This document shows, piece after piece, positions 26,401 through 38,464 of a stretch of DNA of 64,000 bases. Made by a program: the position numbers and the translations under genes. The notes beneath the pieces are model-generated. The model made no database searches. It saw only the letters and a list, made by a program, of their open reading frames with translations, and was not told the origin of the DNA. Each line of letters opens with the position of its first letter. The stretch's first letter is position 1. This DNA is from Morchella semilibera (lineage: Eukaryota; Ascomycota; Pezizomycetes; Pezizales; Morchellaceae): NCBI GenBank assembly GCA_009192285.1, contig WBVU01000015.1, positions 1 to 64,000 of the forward strand. Direction: 5' to 3'.

Positions 26401-29400
26401 GGCGGTGGCATGGGAGGCGGAGAGAACGGATTTCTTGCGCGAGACTGTGAAGCGGTGGAATAATGACTCCCGGTCGGTGAGGATACTGGAATTGTAACAA
26501 TATCCTGCAACATCATGAACGGTCCATTATTTGTACCTTCCAGGCACCCTATGAGCCAGTCATATATCGAGGGTGCCTTGAAAGGTTGTGGAGGAACCTC
26601 AATGCTCGATATTTTCGCTGGTCAATGTCAGAAAGGGCGTATAAGATCAAAGGGCCTCTCAACCTACTCTCATCGAACTTCCATGACGACATTTCCACAT
26701 CCTCGAGCATGTATTCCTCGATCCACTCCGACCAACCCAGCCAAGCCGCGAGCTGTCTTAATACAGGGCACAGTCTGCGCCCTGAACCTTCCATTGTTAC
26801 ATCTAGTTTCCATTCCTCTCTCACTAAATGTAAAGCCACCAGTAACATCGCCAGCCCAGTTTTTCTAAGAGGCTCTAAGCCTCCATCTCCACCATAGTAT
26901 TCGTCTTTACCGCTTGTCCCATAGGGGTCTTTGTGAAATCTCTAGCTAGTGAGATGCACTCAGTGAGAAAGGTATTCATTTTCCTCGTCTCGGGGGCAGA
27001 ATGTAATCTGGATTTTGGCGTAATGTGAGCGCACTCCCGCCTGCGCAAGAATACGGTTATCTTCTTCCTCGACCATCCATGACCAAGCTGGGGACTTCAA
27101 ATACTCCGGGCCACTTCCCCACTCTCCCTCACTAGACACCAAATCCTCCCATTCCTTTGAAGCTACGAGACTTGCACTTCTTACGAAACCCAGCACTTTT
27201 TCTTCTCCCCCGCTGATTTTGGTTCGGGCAGTGAAGGTATTGCAAGTAAAAAGAGGGTGGTTACAAAGGCTTTCCATTCATCCACTTCGGGCACCTTTTG
27301 CTGGCTGGATTGACCACGAGCAGATACAACAGGTTCGGGGCTATTATTAATACCAAGCCACTTCCCAACTTCAATCCACGAAGCCCACATCCCCTCCCCG
27401 ACGGATGAGCCTGCCGGAAGCCCCAAGGATTACCCTGCATGTCTCCAAGCATGTTTTTATTGCGGTCTCTCTTGGCGCCATCGTGATGCTAATTCGATGG
27501 CCTACTCCATCCCATCTAACGACTGTAACTCTACCACCTATCTCAGAGTGACGCAGTTCTTCATACCTATCCCGGACTGGTTCGACAAATTTCTCACAAA
27601 AACCCTTTTTTCGACTTCCTCTCCTGCTTCCATCCTCGCCACAACATTTGTATTCCATCTTGATAGAGTCGGTGGTAGAACTACCCGAATATTAGGGCCC
27701 CAGGGCGAAAATAATTGCAGCTCCCCTTCATCAGTGAGAATGAGTATTCTAGAGACGCCATGGTCCTCCATCTTGATTGCGTCAAGGACTCCTTTCTTTC
27801 TCTCCATATTTGAAATACAGGGGTATACCCCATACTCACAGATCCGTATCTAGTACTAGATCTACGGCTGTAACCCCGGGGTATTGAAGGATGGATCTGC
27901 AATAAGAAGGTTACCAAAAGTAGTTCGCTTTCCTCAGCATTCATAACGCATAAAACGACTTTCCTCCCGCCATTCTCCTTCCCTACAGCTGTCGCGGCAG
28001 TAGCAGAGCTTGGTGCATGCAGTGTAAAGACTTTTGGTAAATTGTCCCGCTTTACCATTTAGTCCGCCCAAAGATGATTTGAACGGGTAACTCTCAATTT
28101 TACTCATGAGCACTTCGTTTCTCAATCCTTCGCCATCGTATATGCCGAGACCACCCATCCCGATACCTAGAGCGCCCATATTAAGTTCATTCAAGAGTTC
28201 ATCAACTGGTTGTTCACTATCAAGATTCACCGAGTTATATGGCACCGCAGGAATTTGGGAACCGAAAGAAGCGTTAATGGACCCGAAACATCAGAAAATC
28301 GACTGGGTCTATCATGATTTGCGGATAGGTCTGCTCTTGCGACCAGAGAAGATACACGTCGACTGCCCCTCCTCCCACCCGAGTCAAAATCGTCATTAAG
28401 ATCAGGAAGAGAGGCTAGATCCGATGGTCCAATAGATTCCCGGTTATTACCAACAATTGTCGATGTAGATGCAATGGAGCCAGGGCCACCACCCGAAACA
28501 GGGGTCGTACCACCTGTCCCGGGCCCAAATGACGAACGCCTCCTGGATGCTGTACCAGAGGCACTTGGGGTACGTCGCTGTGCGTTTGTTGGCGGTTCCT
28601 GGGGAATATAACGAACATTCCAGATAGTGATGTGTGTCCTTTCCCAATTTCGTGTAACGGCAAAGATAACTTCTGGGTTTACCGAGTTACTGAGTCTAGA
28701 ACCAGGTGTATCTTCCGTAGCAGAGGCGTCAAGCTCGGATGTTGGTGAGATAAATATTAAATCTTCAGTTGAAGGTGTATTGGAGGATGTTACAATCAAA
28801 CCGACCTCCAAAAGAGGATCAGTGAGAGAGAGAGGGTGGGTGAGTCTTTGATTGTATTGACAGGTGGCCGAGAACTGAGGCTGTTTCCGGGAGAGAATGG
28901 GCCTGGAGAAGGCACCGAGAGAACCTGTGACTTCCGTTGTAGGATCAATCCATGAGGAGCCGGCATTGCGCGCTCGACCTCGAACGGTAGGTGGATAACA
29001 TGACTTGTTCCCGATAGGAAGTAGACGAATGCCTGGCTTTTTAGAAACACGACCAATGCCCTGACCTTCCCCGGTATAAAATCCTCATCCTCGATATCCC
29101 CTGTGGTAGAAGAGATTCCTCCACCCCCTCCGACAGTGCCATGAGCTTTAGGAAAGCTTCCCAATTGTGCAGCATACGTCCTGCTTTTTGAATTCCAGGT
29201 GCTGACCCTCTTCTTCGAGCTGCCCCCACCAGGTGTATCAGGATTTTTCCTCTTATTTCCCTCGGGGCCGTTGATGTATTTCCCCTCGCCATCGTCATCT
29301 GGAGATGAGCTGCCGTGAGCATGATGAATCGCATCCTGGGGGTCATCGGAGGAGAACCAAGTGAGCACGGCTTGCTGCACCGGCTCCTTCTCGACATCAT

Positions 29401-29593
29401 AGCGAAACACACGCCGGATTACACCACCTTGGGACCATATTACTGCAGATCCAGTTACCAGAAGCTCTTCGTGTGGTAGACCTGTGGAGAATCTGTAGGA
29501 GTTTGGGGGTGGTGGATCAGGTAGCAATGATTCGGTTATACAGTATGGAAGAGCTGCAGGAGTGTGCAGACCAAGAGACGATATCCGGGACAT
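23479..29593 (-). CDS. bimE: Anaphase-promoting complex subunit 1 (APC1/BimE)
   Basis: Minus-strand gene with many short introns, starting at MSRISSLGLHTP. Supported introns: 28924-28875 (50 nt, weak GTTCTC donor); a 50-nt intron near 26.65 kb (GTAGGT...CCAG); a 57-nt one near 26.05 kb; and 24547-24470 (78 nt). The N-terminal half is the APC1 WD-like region (FDESRL, WLGWSEWIEEYMLED, SIYDWLIGCLEG). The C-terminal half carries the proteasome/cyclosome repeats (GIMGIGLLYANTQHRRMSEV; GYRLAAGFALGFINLGSG) and the APC1 terminal region (MAGTGDVVVFRRLRKLHGR). This is the largest scaffold of the cyclosome ubiquitin ligase, essential for mitotic exit. At least seven further frame changes (about 28282, 28051, 27605, 27422, 27198, 26980, 26906) fall at mononucleotide runs with no usable splice sites; see findings. 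Family certain, exact exon map not. Confidence 0.9.
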
Positions 29594-30378
29594 CGGATTG
29601 AACGCTATCTGGGAGTTGTGATATCTGTTCTGGGTGTTGGGACATTAGGCGGGGGACGTCCTGGTGAAACACTCACAGGCCCAAGTTTGTGAAACTGCGG
29701 CTCCGCGTGCCTTGGCAAACTGTGTAGCCCGCCTCGACAGAGGAGTCGACTCTCATAGCAGCTGCTAGCACATACAGGTATATGTATCTACATGAGTCTT
29801 CTAAACACACGTATTACACTTAAGCTTGTGGAGCTATGATGTGATATTTTACAACAAGTATGTAAATGTAGCTATAGGTGAATCACAGAACATCACTCGA
29901 ATGGCCTGCACGCGCGCGGGTACGGGGTATCAGGGTGCACACCTTAAGAAAGAAGGGCACGAAATAAGCTTTCCCACCAATTCGGCCACTCAATACATGT
30001 ACTACATGTATTATGAACAGAAATCCCTTGCTTTGTGAGCTAAATGTACATGTAGTCAGTACACATAGAATATCTAGTGTATATAGTGTTCTTTACGGCC
30101 CTGTAAACCGGACGGAGAGTATCCTTTAAACTACTTAACTTGTAAAGGAGATTGTGAACCAGAAATGCAGTTGGTTATTCAAGTTGTTTTTTTGAATAGG
30201 TGTTGGCACCTATGAGGTAACGTCGCATCCTCATCGCCAAACCGACCAAACGCGCCAAGCCGTGTGGATGATCATTGCTCCTGTTATCCATCGCGTCAAC
30301 CCCGAATAACTTCATCATCATACCTCCCCGACAAGCCCTCATAGATACCAAAGACCACCGCATCAGCCATCAATCATC
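29594..30378. promoter_or_regulatory. Shared divergent promoter of APC1 and the Nup37-like gene
   Basis: 785 bp lie between two divergent start codons. Three TACATGTA palindromes cluster within about 60 bp (29994, 30003, 30047), two of them overlapping a longer palindrome near 29993-30012. No ORF or RNA gene seen. Coregulation of the two genes would be inference. Confidence 0.45.
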
Positions 30379-32416
30379 ATGGCCCCGAAAACCGCTCGCC
30401 TCATATCAAAAGATACCTCCTTCTCAGCTTTCTCACAGCTCACTTACAATCTTCCGCATTCCCACATCTACACCTCGCAGTTTTATCCTCGCTCTTTACA
30501 ATCCCGCCCAACGACAATCTCAGAGGTCCTAATATGCGGTCATGAGTCTGGAATCACAGTCCTATGGCGCACTAAGGGAAGCCCGAAGAAGTCCAAGGAC
30601 GCGTCTTCGGGAAAACAGAAAGCTGTAGCGCGTGACGATGACGGTGATAACATGATTACTCTTGAAAGGCCATCGTCAAAGAAGAACGCGACGAACGGCG
30701 CCGAGTCAGAAGAGCAGCTAGAGCCAGTGGATGAGGACCAGTTCACCTGTTCATACACAATCCACCTTGGGACAGCGGTTCACCATATATCATTTCCACC
30801 GGCCTCTATCCTACCTTCGGATTTGGAAATGTCGCGGAGTGTGGACGATGAAGATGAGGACCCGATGAACAGACTCCATAACAACCTCCTTCAGAAAAAT
30901 TTCTTGATAGCGGCTACATGCGCTGATCGCTCTATCCGCCTGGTAACTCTCCCACGAGCTCCCCCATCATCAAACCAGTCTACAAAAAAGCGGGAGCATG
31001 TCATAGTCCTTGGCACCGGGGTCTATGGCCACAAAGAAATACCAAGTGCAGTAGCTGTTACCATTGTTCCATCTGCAAATACCTCCTTTCCCCTCGAAAA
31101 CTCAGAAAGGCGAACCCCTAGTGGATCTCCTGGTTCCTATAGCCCGCCCCGGTTCGTTAACTCCGATGGCTGGGAAATTTTGATCGCCTCATCTTCTGCA
31201 GATACAAATGGCCTAATCCTATTATGGCGCATATCGCTTCATCCACCGGGCGCGCAAATCTCCACTCCCAGTGACTTTTAAAACGCCCCTCAGGCCTATC
31301 ACCGTGTTCCTTCATGCCCCCGCGACCTCCCTCTCATTCAACACCTCCCCAACATCAAAGTCACGCCGCCAGCACCTTCTGGTGGCAGATCGTAAAGGCG
31401 CAGTAAGAATTCTCGACACCCACACGAAATACTGGATCAGCAGCTTCTATACCTCCTTCTCGCGCACTTCTGATCGCCGAAAAAAGGTCCTTGGTGCCGA
31501 GTGGCTTACTGGGGGTCGTGGGATTATCGTCTTGTGCGAAGACGGAGAGTGGGGCGTCTGGGATCTTGAGGGTGTCCTCTCAAAACTAGATGAAGCATCC
31601 ATGACCGGCTTCTTCATTGGGGGTGTGGTGGGTGAAACTTGGTATAACAATCGTAAATCTCATCCCTCCAACCATTACGACGAAGCCATCAGCGAAATTA
31701 GCGGGCGAAGTCCATCCAATCGAGCACCGAGCGTTATCTCCGGTGGAACTGGTACCACTATTCGCCGGCGCCGTGGGAGCAGCGCAAGAGATATGACTGG
31801 TGGCAGAGGATTCCTCTCTGTCACCGCGATTCCAGGGAGTAGCTTCTTTTCCAGTACTGCTGTGTTAGATAAGGGGAAGACAACAACTATGGGTGGTCTT
31901 CAGATCAATGATGAGACTATCACATTTGTGTTTGGAAGCGTAGTTATGGTGATTCCGTCCCTGAAGAAATTCTGGAAAGTCGAGGAGGCCAAAATGCAGA
32001 GACGTTCCTATAAATCTGGCAACCTCGGGTCGGGACTATGGAATGGGGAAGATGGTAAAGCCGAGAAGGAATTTATTGTGCTAGAGGGGTGGAATTGTGG
32101 CGGTGCTACTGTGACCGGTGTCGATGTCATTCCGCCTGGCCGCAAGCAAGGTGGCGAATGGAACGGCGATAGCGTGAGCACCCCCGATGGGAACGTGGCA
32201 AGGATATTACTGGGGACAGGTTGCAGGATCGTTGTCATGGACGTCAAGGAGCCGAGTGTTGTGGCGGCTATCAAAGATGCAAAGACTCTAGCAGCAGCTG
32301 TCGCTAGTACAGCAGGCGCAGCATCGAACAGGCGTGCTATTTTGCCAAAGACAAGCGCAGTACCAGGAAGCAGCTCAAAGGGGAAAAGAAAGGTGGGATT
32401 TATGGGGGACTTATAG
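30379..32416 (+). CDS. nup37: Nup37-like WD-repeat nucleoporin
   Basis: Two overlapping frames: 30379-31275 read in one frame and from about 31280 in the next. They are separated by a TTTT-AAAA junction at 31276-31283 where dropping one T gives a continuous protein of about 680 aa. No intron signals were found there. WD-like features: ICGHESGITVLWR, FLIAATCADRSIRLVTLP, ASSSADTNGLILLWRI, LLVADRKGAVRILD, and RKKVLGAEWLTGGRGIIVLC followed by EDGEWGVWDLEG. The last block is characteristic of ascomycete Nup37-type beta-propellers of the Nup107-160 outer-ring complex at nuclear pores. The C-terminus is Ala/Ser/Lys-rich (KGKRKVGFMGDL). The propeller is clear; orthology to Nup37 is probable, not proven. 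Confidence 0.65.
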
Positions 32417-32571
32417 ACTCATGTATTTCTATTTTTCATCTTTTATTGATGTTTTTCTTTTTTTTTTGTGTGTGTGTGTGTTTGTGTTCCCCCCAGATTG
32501 TCAACTTTAAGATACTCAGGCGTGAAAAAGTAAATAGGTCGTGCTTTGTTTCCACTCTTCTCTTTCCTCTT

Positions 32572-32602
<31 letters not shown>

Positions 32603-33448
32603 CCAGTTTCGAAGATGGAGTTGTGATTCGTTTTGTCCTTTCTTGCTCTGTTTTGTTTTTAGCTGGTTTGTATGTTTTGTATGTCTGTATTAATCTGGAT
32701 TGGAGCGGTAATATTACTGGTGGCTCGCGTGCGGTGTATATGATTTCTTTTCTTTTTTTTTGGGGGGGGGAGGTGGGGGGGAGGGGAGGGGGGAGGGGAG
32801 TGGGGGGAGGCAAAACATCTCCAGGGTGGTATCTACGGGATGCGTACATCTGAACGACAAAGTAGGTAGAGGAGAGCCAACGAGAGGCACACACGCGCGC
32901 AGTACATGTATGTAAGTATGTATACATATGTATCAAAGAACAGGATAGGAAGTACATACAAGCTGCAGGGCTGGCCACGAACAACTCGGTGGGCGGTCAA
33001 CGAGTTAATGGTGCACCGCTGGTTCAGGATGGGTGTAATCGCCCCAGGTAGATACGCATGTAAGTATATGTAGAGATAGGGTATTCCATATGGGTCTGTC
33101 TGTTGGGCTCGCTGTGGTGGTAGGGAAGTAGACCACTCGATCGAGGCGGTGGTACGTTGGTCAGATTGCCATGTAGTGAGAGAGGCCAGTCCAGCCTCAT
33201 ATATACAACGAATGGCCTTGAAGTACACATATTTTCTTGGCGGTTTCGTAGGTTGTTTCATGGGATATCACTCGCCATGTCTTGGGGGACATGCGGTTCA
33301 CTTATTGCATATAATCGCCGGTTGAGCTACCAGAGGAGGTTCGGAGAATTGATACATGTACATAAATACATTATACGTCTAATATTAACTTCTAATTCTA
33401 CAAAGATAAGTATCTACAAACAACTTTTATTCCCCCTCCCACATATTC
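32417..33448. other. Intergenic region with low-complexity tracts
   Basis: 3' flank of two convergent genes. It holds a GT repeat at 32467-32481, a 30-nt T run at about 32573-32602, and a G/A-rich tract at 32761-32812. TACATGTA occurs at 32903 and 33353. At 33264-33292, read in reverse, is one copy of a dispersed motif (GAGTGATATCCCATG). Open frames here, including a 182-codon antisense one, consist of translated simple repeats and are not genes. Confidence 0.5.
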
Positions 33449-36413
33449 CTACAAGTCCCCCTCACGGCGAGACAAATAACCACCACCATCCTCCTTTTCA
33501 ATGACCTTCCCCGTCCACCCTCTAACACAGTACCTCTCCACCTCATCCTCCCCCGGCCACTCCACACCAGCCCACCCGTCCGCCAACCCCCTCACCAACA
33601 CCTCATCCTTCACAAACACCGCACACGCCACCACGACCCTCCTCCCCGCCACTGTCGCCACGTCCAGTCCAGCGCCCTTCATCCACTCCACCAGCACCGC
33701 GATTGCGTCCTCCCTCCCCGAGAACCCCAGCATCCGCACATAGGCATGCAGCGCCGCCATGTCCGGCCCCAGCAGGGGCACCTCGCCCGTCCTCCCAATG
33801 CCAAAGGCGCTCTGTGCGACGCGGACCATCACGTCCACCGGCCTCCCGCCATCCCACCGTACATCGATGCCAGTGGCGCGCTCGGCCGCCACGCACAGCA
33901 CCCGCAGCGTTTCGCTGTCGGGCTGGGTGCGCAGCTGTGTCATGGAGGAGTAGAGGCGCCAGACCAGCTCGAGCCGCGCGACCTTGACGCCCGGCGGCAT
34001 GTGCAGGCTGATGTTTGCGAGTGCGGTGAGGACTACGTTCCACGCGGGTGGGTATCGGGGGGACTGGCCGCGGAGCAGGCGCAGCGCAAAGTCGATTCGG
34101 GGGGGCGTGGGCGTGCGGAGGAGGAGCGAGAGGTAGGAGGTGAGGAGGTGCCAGTCGGCGTAGGCTTCGTATCGGGCGAAGGCGCGGGGGGCGTCGTGTT
34201 GGGCACCTAGAGAGATTGAGAGGCAGTGGTTAATATAGTCACGAGGTAAGGCACGAGGGCCGAGGAGGCGGCGGGAGGAGGAGGAGGGGGAGGAAAGTAC
34301 TTTTGAGGAGGCGCCGGAATTGCTCTTGGCTCCAGAGGGTGATGAGGCGCTCGCCTTGCTCGAGACTGTCGGCCTCACGGACAAGCTGTGCAAGCAGGTA
34401 TGTGGAGATGCGGACATTTTTACCGCAGACCCGGCGCATCATCGCGAGCAACTCGTCGACGGTTGGGGGCTTCACGGGAATGTATATCCGCTCGCTCGGG
34501 GACGCGGGGGGGATTGCAACCTCCTTTGCGTCGCCGGGAAGGACCCGTTTCTTGCGCTGGGCCATTTCCCGGTTGATGATGTCCCACTTTTCAACCGCCT
34601 GCAGGGTTTCCGGGGTGGGTGGCAAGGAGGGGTTATGGGTAGCTTTGATGGCCTCGAGGCGCTGTTGGTGAGAGTCAAGGAGGCGGTGGACCTTGCGCGC
34701 GGAGACAACCTTGTAGAACAGTTCCTCCCAGACGAGGGGGGCGGGGACGGGTATCCTGGAAGTGCACTCAAGGAAAGTGTTCCATGCTTCATCGAGCGTG
34801 CGGGTTGCACGGATACGCACGGCCCAGATGTTTTGCGGGACTACGCTTGGGCTTGAGCGGCCTGGATGGTAGAAGGTACGTGTTTGAATGGTCGGGGAGG
34901 AATCGGTGTCAGTGCCTGAGAGGACCAGGGCTTCCTTCTCCCAGCCCAGATGGTGGTAACCCGCTGCTGTCATTTGCTGGGAGTACCTGTGCGGCGCGGG
35001 AGAGATGCGGGCTTGAGGAGTAGCCTGGTGAGAGGTGGTGGCCATCTTTGGGGACGGGCCAGGGCGGCCAGTTCGTTGAGAGCGACCTGACATGGAGGGC
35101 CTCGGTATGGGTCTTGGGGTGAGCGAGTTGTACAGTTATTAGTGCGCGGTAGCCTTCACGGGTGATTGGTATGTCGAGAGAGGCCATTTTCCGCAGGAGG
35201 GTGAACTGCGATTGCTGCAGCAGTAGCATGGACTGGAAGGGGCGGTCATTGGGCGCCAGGGAGGTGAGTGTGAGAAGGCGGTTATACGTATTTGTAAGCC
35301 TTGCCGTCCGTCTTGGGGGTCGATCGCTAGAATGGACCTTAGTAAGGAGGTCGGCGACGTGTGGGATTGCGGCGGGCCAGGAACTACGGGCATGCCGCAG
35401 GAGACGTATTAATATGAGCAGCGGGGTCTTGGAATCCCCCGACTGCAAAGACTTTAGCGAGAAGAGCGACCTTTCGATATGGGGGAGGAGCTGCCGGATT
35501 ACTCTTGCGTTGATGTGGGCATGAGGACGGCGTAGGTTGTGGAGGATGATGAAAGGTGGGATCTCGTAGGACCGAGTGATAGGCTGTGCCTGTAGATCCG
35601 GGAGATCATCCGAGTCCAGTGGGTAAAGGCGATCGCCTTGAAATATCTCTCTGATAGAGTCCTTCAGACTCTCATCTAGGATATTATCCTCGCCGTGTGA
35701 GTCTATAGCCATATTGGCGCCCAGCCTCGCCCACACATCGATCCTCATGGCGGCCTCATGCTCATCCTTGGCCATCAGGATCCACGCCCAGACCACCACA
35801 TCCTCAGGCCCATATCCCCGCTCCGCCAGATAGTCCACAGCCTTTTGCCCAAAGACCTATCCACGGCATCCAGGTCCTCCAGGTCTCCCCCCAACTTGAC
35901 GAGGAAGTGGTACATGTAATCGTAGGTGATGCTCTTCAACGAGACACCACCCATCCACTTCCTCGTCCATATCGGCCCCTTCCTCAGCCGCCATATCACC
36001 TTCTGCTTCTTCACCTTCTCCCGCCGCTTCCCCCGCACAAGCGGGTCCGAGAATGTCAGGTCCGCCTTCCCGGGGTGAAACCGCCTGCGCACGTCGAGGG
36101 CGCGGTCCAGCAGGTGCAGCAGTGCCAGCAGGGTCTTGGGCCGCCGAAAACAGGCTTCGGGCCCTCCTTTGCCCATATTCTTGTCACGCTTTCGCCGTCG
36201 TTCAATCCATCGGTGTCTCACGGGTGCTGCTGCTGTTGATGCCGCTCTAGAGACACTCTTAGTGCCAGCAGTGGTGGCATTGTGTGCACATTTGGATTGC
36301 TGCTCCTTTGTGCGGTGAGTGAAGGTGCAATTGAGGCGCAGGAGAAGCGTGGCGCTGGGGGGCCGGCGGTGAAGTGCTCGGCCCAGTGCTGAGCTGAAGA
36401 TGGAGTGTGACAT
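33449..36413 (-). CDS. PPR-like mitochondrial protein
   Basis: Minus strand, starting MSHSIFSSALGRALHRRP; about 900 aa. The N-terminus is Arg/Ser/Ala-rich and lacks acidic residues over the first 30 positions, a mitochondrial presequence. The body is helical repeats of about 35 residues (SITYDYMYHFL, GYGPEDVVVWAWILMAKDEH, RSYEIPPFIILHNLRR, YADWHLLTSYLSLLLRTP), like fungal PPR-type proteins that handle mitochondrial RNA. A 94-nt intron at 34300-34207 (GTACTT...TCTCTAG) is convincing. Near 35840-35900 either a 44-nt intron with a poor donor or an indel joins two frames. At 34979-34981 one C too many in a CCC run breaks an otherwise continuous segment (SRAAQ...QQMTAAGYHHLG). No specific orthologue recognised. 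Confidence 0.6.
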
Positions 36414-38464
36414 TCATTGAATGGCGGGCGGGGGAGGGGCGGGGATGGTTGGTGGGGTGAAAAATGCGCGTGGGTGGGAGGCAGCCTGCAGGGGTGTGGT
36501 TATAGATTAGTCAGCAATTTAAGGTTGTGAATTGAGGTTTATCATATGTACATAGAACGTTGTGTTTAGGAGGGGCACATATCATCACACCTTGATCTCG
36601 TCCCATTGCGTTGGGGGAAGTTGGTTGGAGAAGTATCACAGCAGGCGCATTGTTCCCAAGGGTAAGGGTTTTGCCCACATGAGGTCTTCATACTGCTCAT
36701 CAATTTATTCAATTGTTCCCGGACTACTCCCTTTCACCCTGACTCAAAGGCAAATGCCATGTAACCCGTCTATAACGTTGACTCCCGGGGCCACAACCCA
36801 CCACAAGAACCCCAATACGGACAACTACAATATCAAGCAATAGCAAGAGACCAAGTACATGTAGTTATAGCCAGCCTAGTCTCGAGCCTAATTACACTGC
36901 AGGCATACTTGTCAAATTTGCAGGATCGGAACGGCTGGTGGGCCCTGTGGATACTTGATGTGTTATCTCCAGCACCACTATTAAGGCCTGATGGGAAGCA
37001 GCCTTGCCTACAATGGAGCAGTTCGGCCAAATATTTAGCTCTTGGCGACCGGTTTTTGCCCGCCAAGATCTCAAAATTTGAGCAGATGTACCAAAACACT
37101 ACAAGTTAGAAAGTCAACCAAAGTTACCTACAAGTAATGTACCCATACGGAACTGTTGTATTTGTGTTTGCTGAATGATGCCAACAAGATGGTCGGTCTC
37201 GACATCGATCAGATAAGATTGCAAGATCTGATCAGATAAGATATTTATCCGATCAATCTGTTTTGTGTTACCCCCCGCAGATCCCCAAGGCTGGCTCGCG
37301 TTTCCCACACCTTTCACTGCTTCCAACCAATCCAATCCATCCAATCCACAACGTCTCTGGGTGTTTTCCCTACCGACGTAGTGCAAAGGTTCCAAGGTTC
37401 AACCAACCCAACCCAACCAATCGATCGACATCACCCCCCCCAACCCCAAGCCCATCCCCCGGCCCTTGAAAGCCGAGCGTAGCAACCACGACGAACAACC
37501 CAACCCCGACCGAGCGAGGGAGAGAGAGAGAGAGAGAGCGGTGTGGAAAGGACGGACATAATATCAGAATTGCTCCCATGTCCTCTTTTAGCATACAAGG
37601 TGTGTTTCTCTTTTTTTTTTTTCTTTTTTTTTCTCTCATTGGGTGTAGGTGTCTGGTCTGTCTGTCTGGTCTGGTCTAGTCTCTGGAGGCCTTTGGGATC
37701 CAACCACTTTTTTTCTTTTCTTTTTCTCCTCCGTTCCCTTACTTGCACGCCCAGCCTCTTTTCTTGGGGGGGAGTTTTTTTTTTATATCTGTCCCCACAA
37801 TATACCTCTGCTGGCTGCTGCTTGATGCTTTCTTTGCAAGTTGTGGAGGAGCTGTTACTCTGCATACTTTTGCATGTAGTGTTACTACTACAATTCCATA
37901 CCTGTCGTCTGTCAAGTCAATCAATTAACCATCGTTGCAATCTTATTGATATATCTTGATTTTTAACCTCACACCCTGTCGAACAGATCTAAAAAAAAAC
38001 ACCAACCAGAAAAAACGACCAAACGAAACCAAACAAAAACAGACCCCTCGCCTCCCCCGCAAATGACATTCCGTTCCAATTCACAGAAGGACAGAAGGAG
38101 GGAGGGAACAGAGGATTCTTACAGACAGAAAAGGACCAGACAGACAGACAGACAGACAGCAGACAACCTCCCCCCTCCCCTCGTCCTCCTCCCTCCCTGC
38201 CCTGCCCTGCCCTGCCCTGGCTGGTTGCTGCTGCGGCCCTGCATCTACGAATCAATCTACTACTACTAGTCTACTACAACTACCCTCAATCTAATCCGTG
38301 TTCGTCCAGACCCAACAACTACCACAACCACAACCACCACCACCACCACCACCACCACCACAACTACCGATTCTTCAACTCCCACAATCACAATCACGAC
38401 CACGAACACTGTCCCTGACACTACTGCCACTGCTAGTACTTTAGCTAGGACGGAAAACCCCTCC
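36414..38464. other. Intergenic region and leader of the RSC58-like gene
   Basis: 2 kb without a credible ORF. It contains a fragment related to a palindromic element at 62.9 kb (36900-37110), a short repeated GATCAGATAAGAT unit near 37205-37245, an AG repeat at 37515-37540, T-rich tracts (37608-37634), a CAGA repeat at 38136-38160, CCCTG repeats at 38195-38220 and CAC repeats at 38326-38362. The pyrimidine-rich 900 bases before 38465 look like a long 5' leader or promoter. Confidence 0.45.
36905..37110. repeat. Fragment related to the 62.9 kb palindromic element
   Basis: The segment at about 37037-37086 (CTCTTGGCGACCGGTTTTTG, CCCGCCAAGATCTCAAAATT) matches 62902-62966 (TTCTTGGCGGTCGGTTTTTG, CCCGCCAAGAGCTCAAAATT). 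The two copies differ by an insertion and several substitutions, and the terminal arms at 62.9 kb are not obvious here. It appears to be a diverged copy of the same non-autonomous element. Confidence 0.5.

Noticed and set aside
28790-28930. An additional APC1 frameshift at the CT repeat near 28826
   Set aside because: A 50-nt intron (28924-28875) joins the two frames in phase and leads into LTDPLLEVGLI, so an indel need not be assumed, although the donor GTTCTC is weak.
32436-32984. Overlapping long frames on both strands around the 30-nt T run
   Set aside because: The predicted residues are Lys, Phe, Val/Cys and Gly/Pro repeats that simply translate microsatellites; no protein-like segment.
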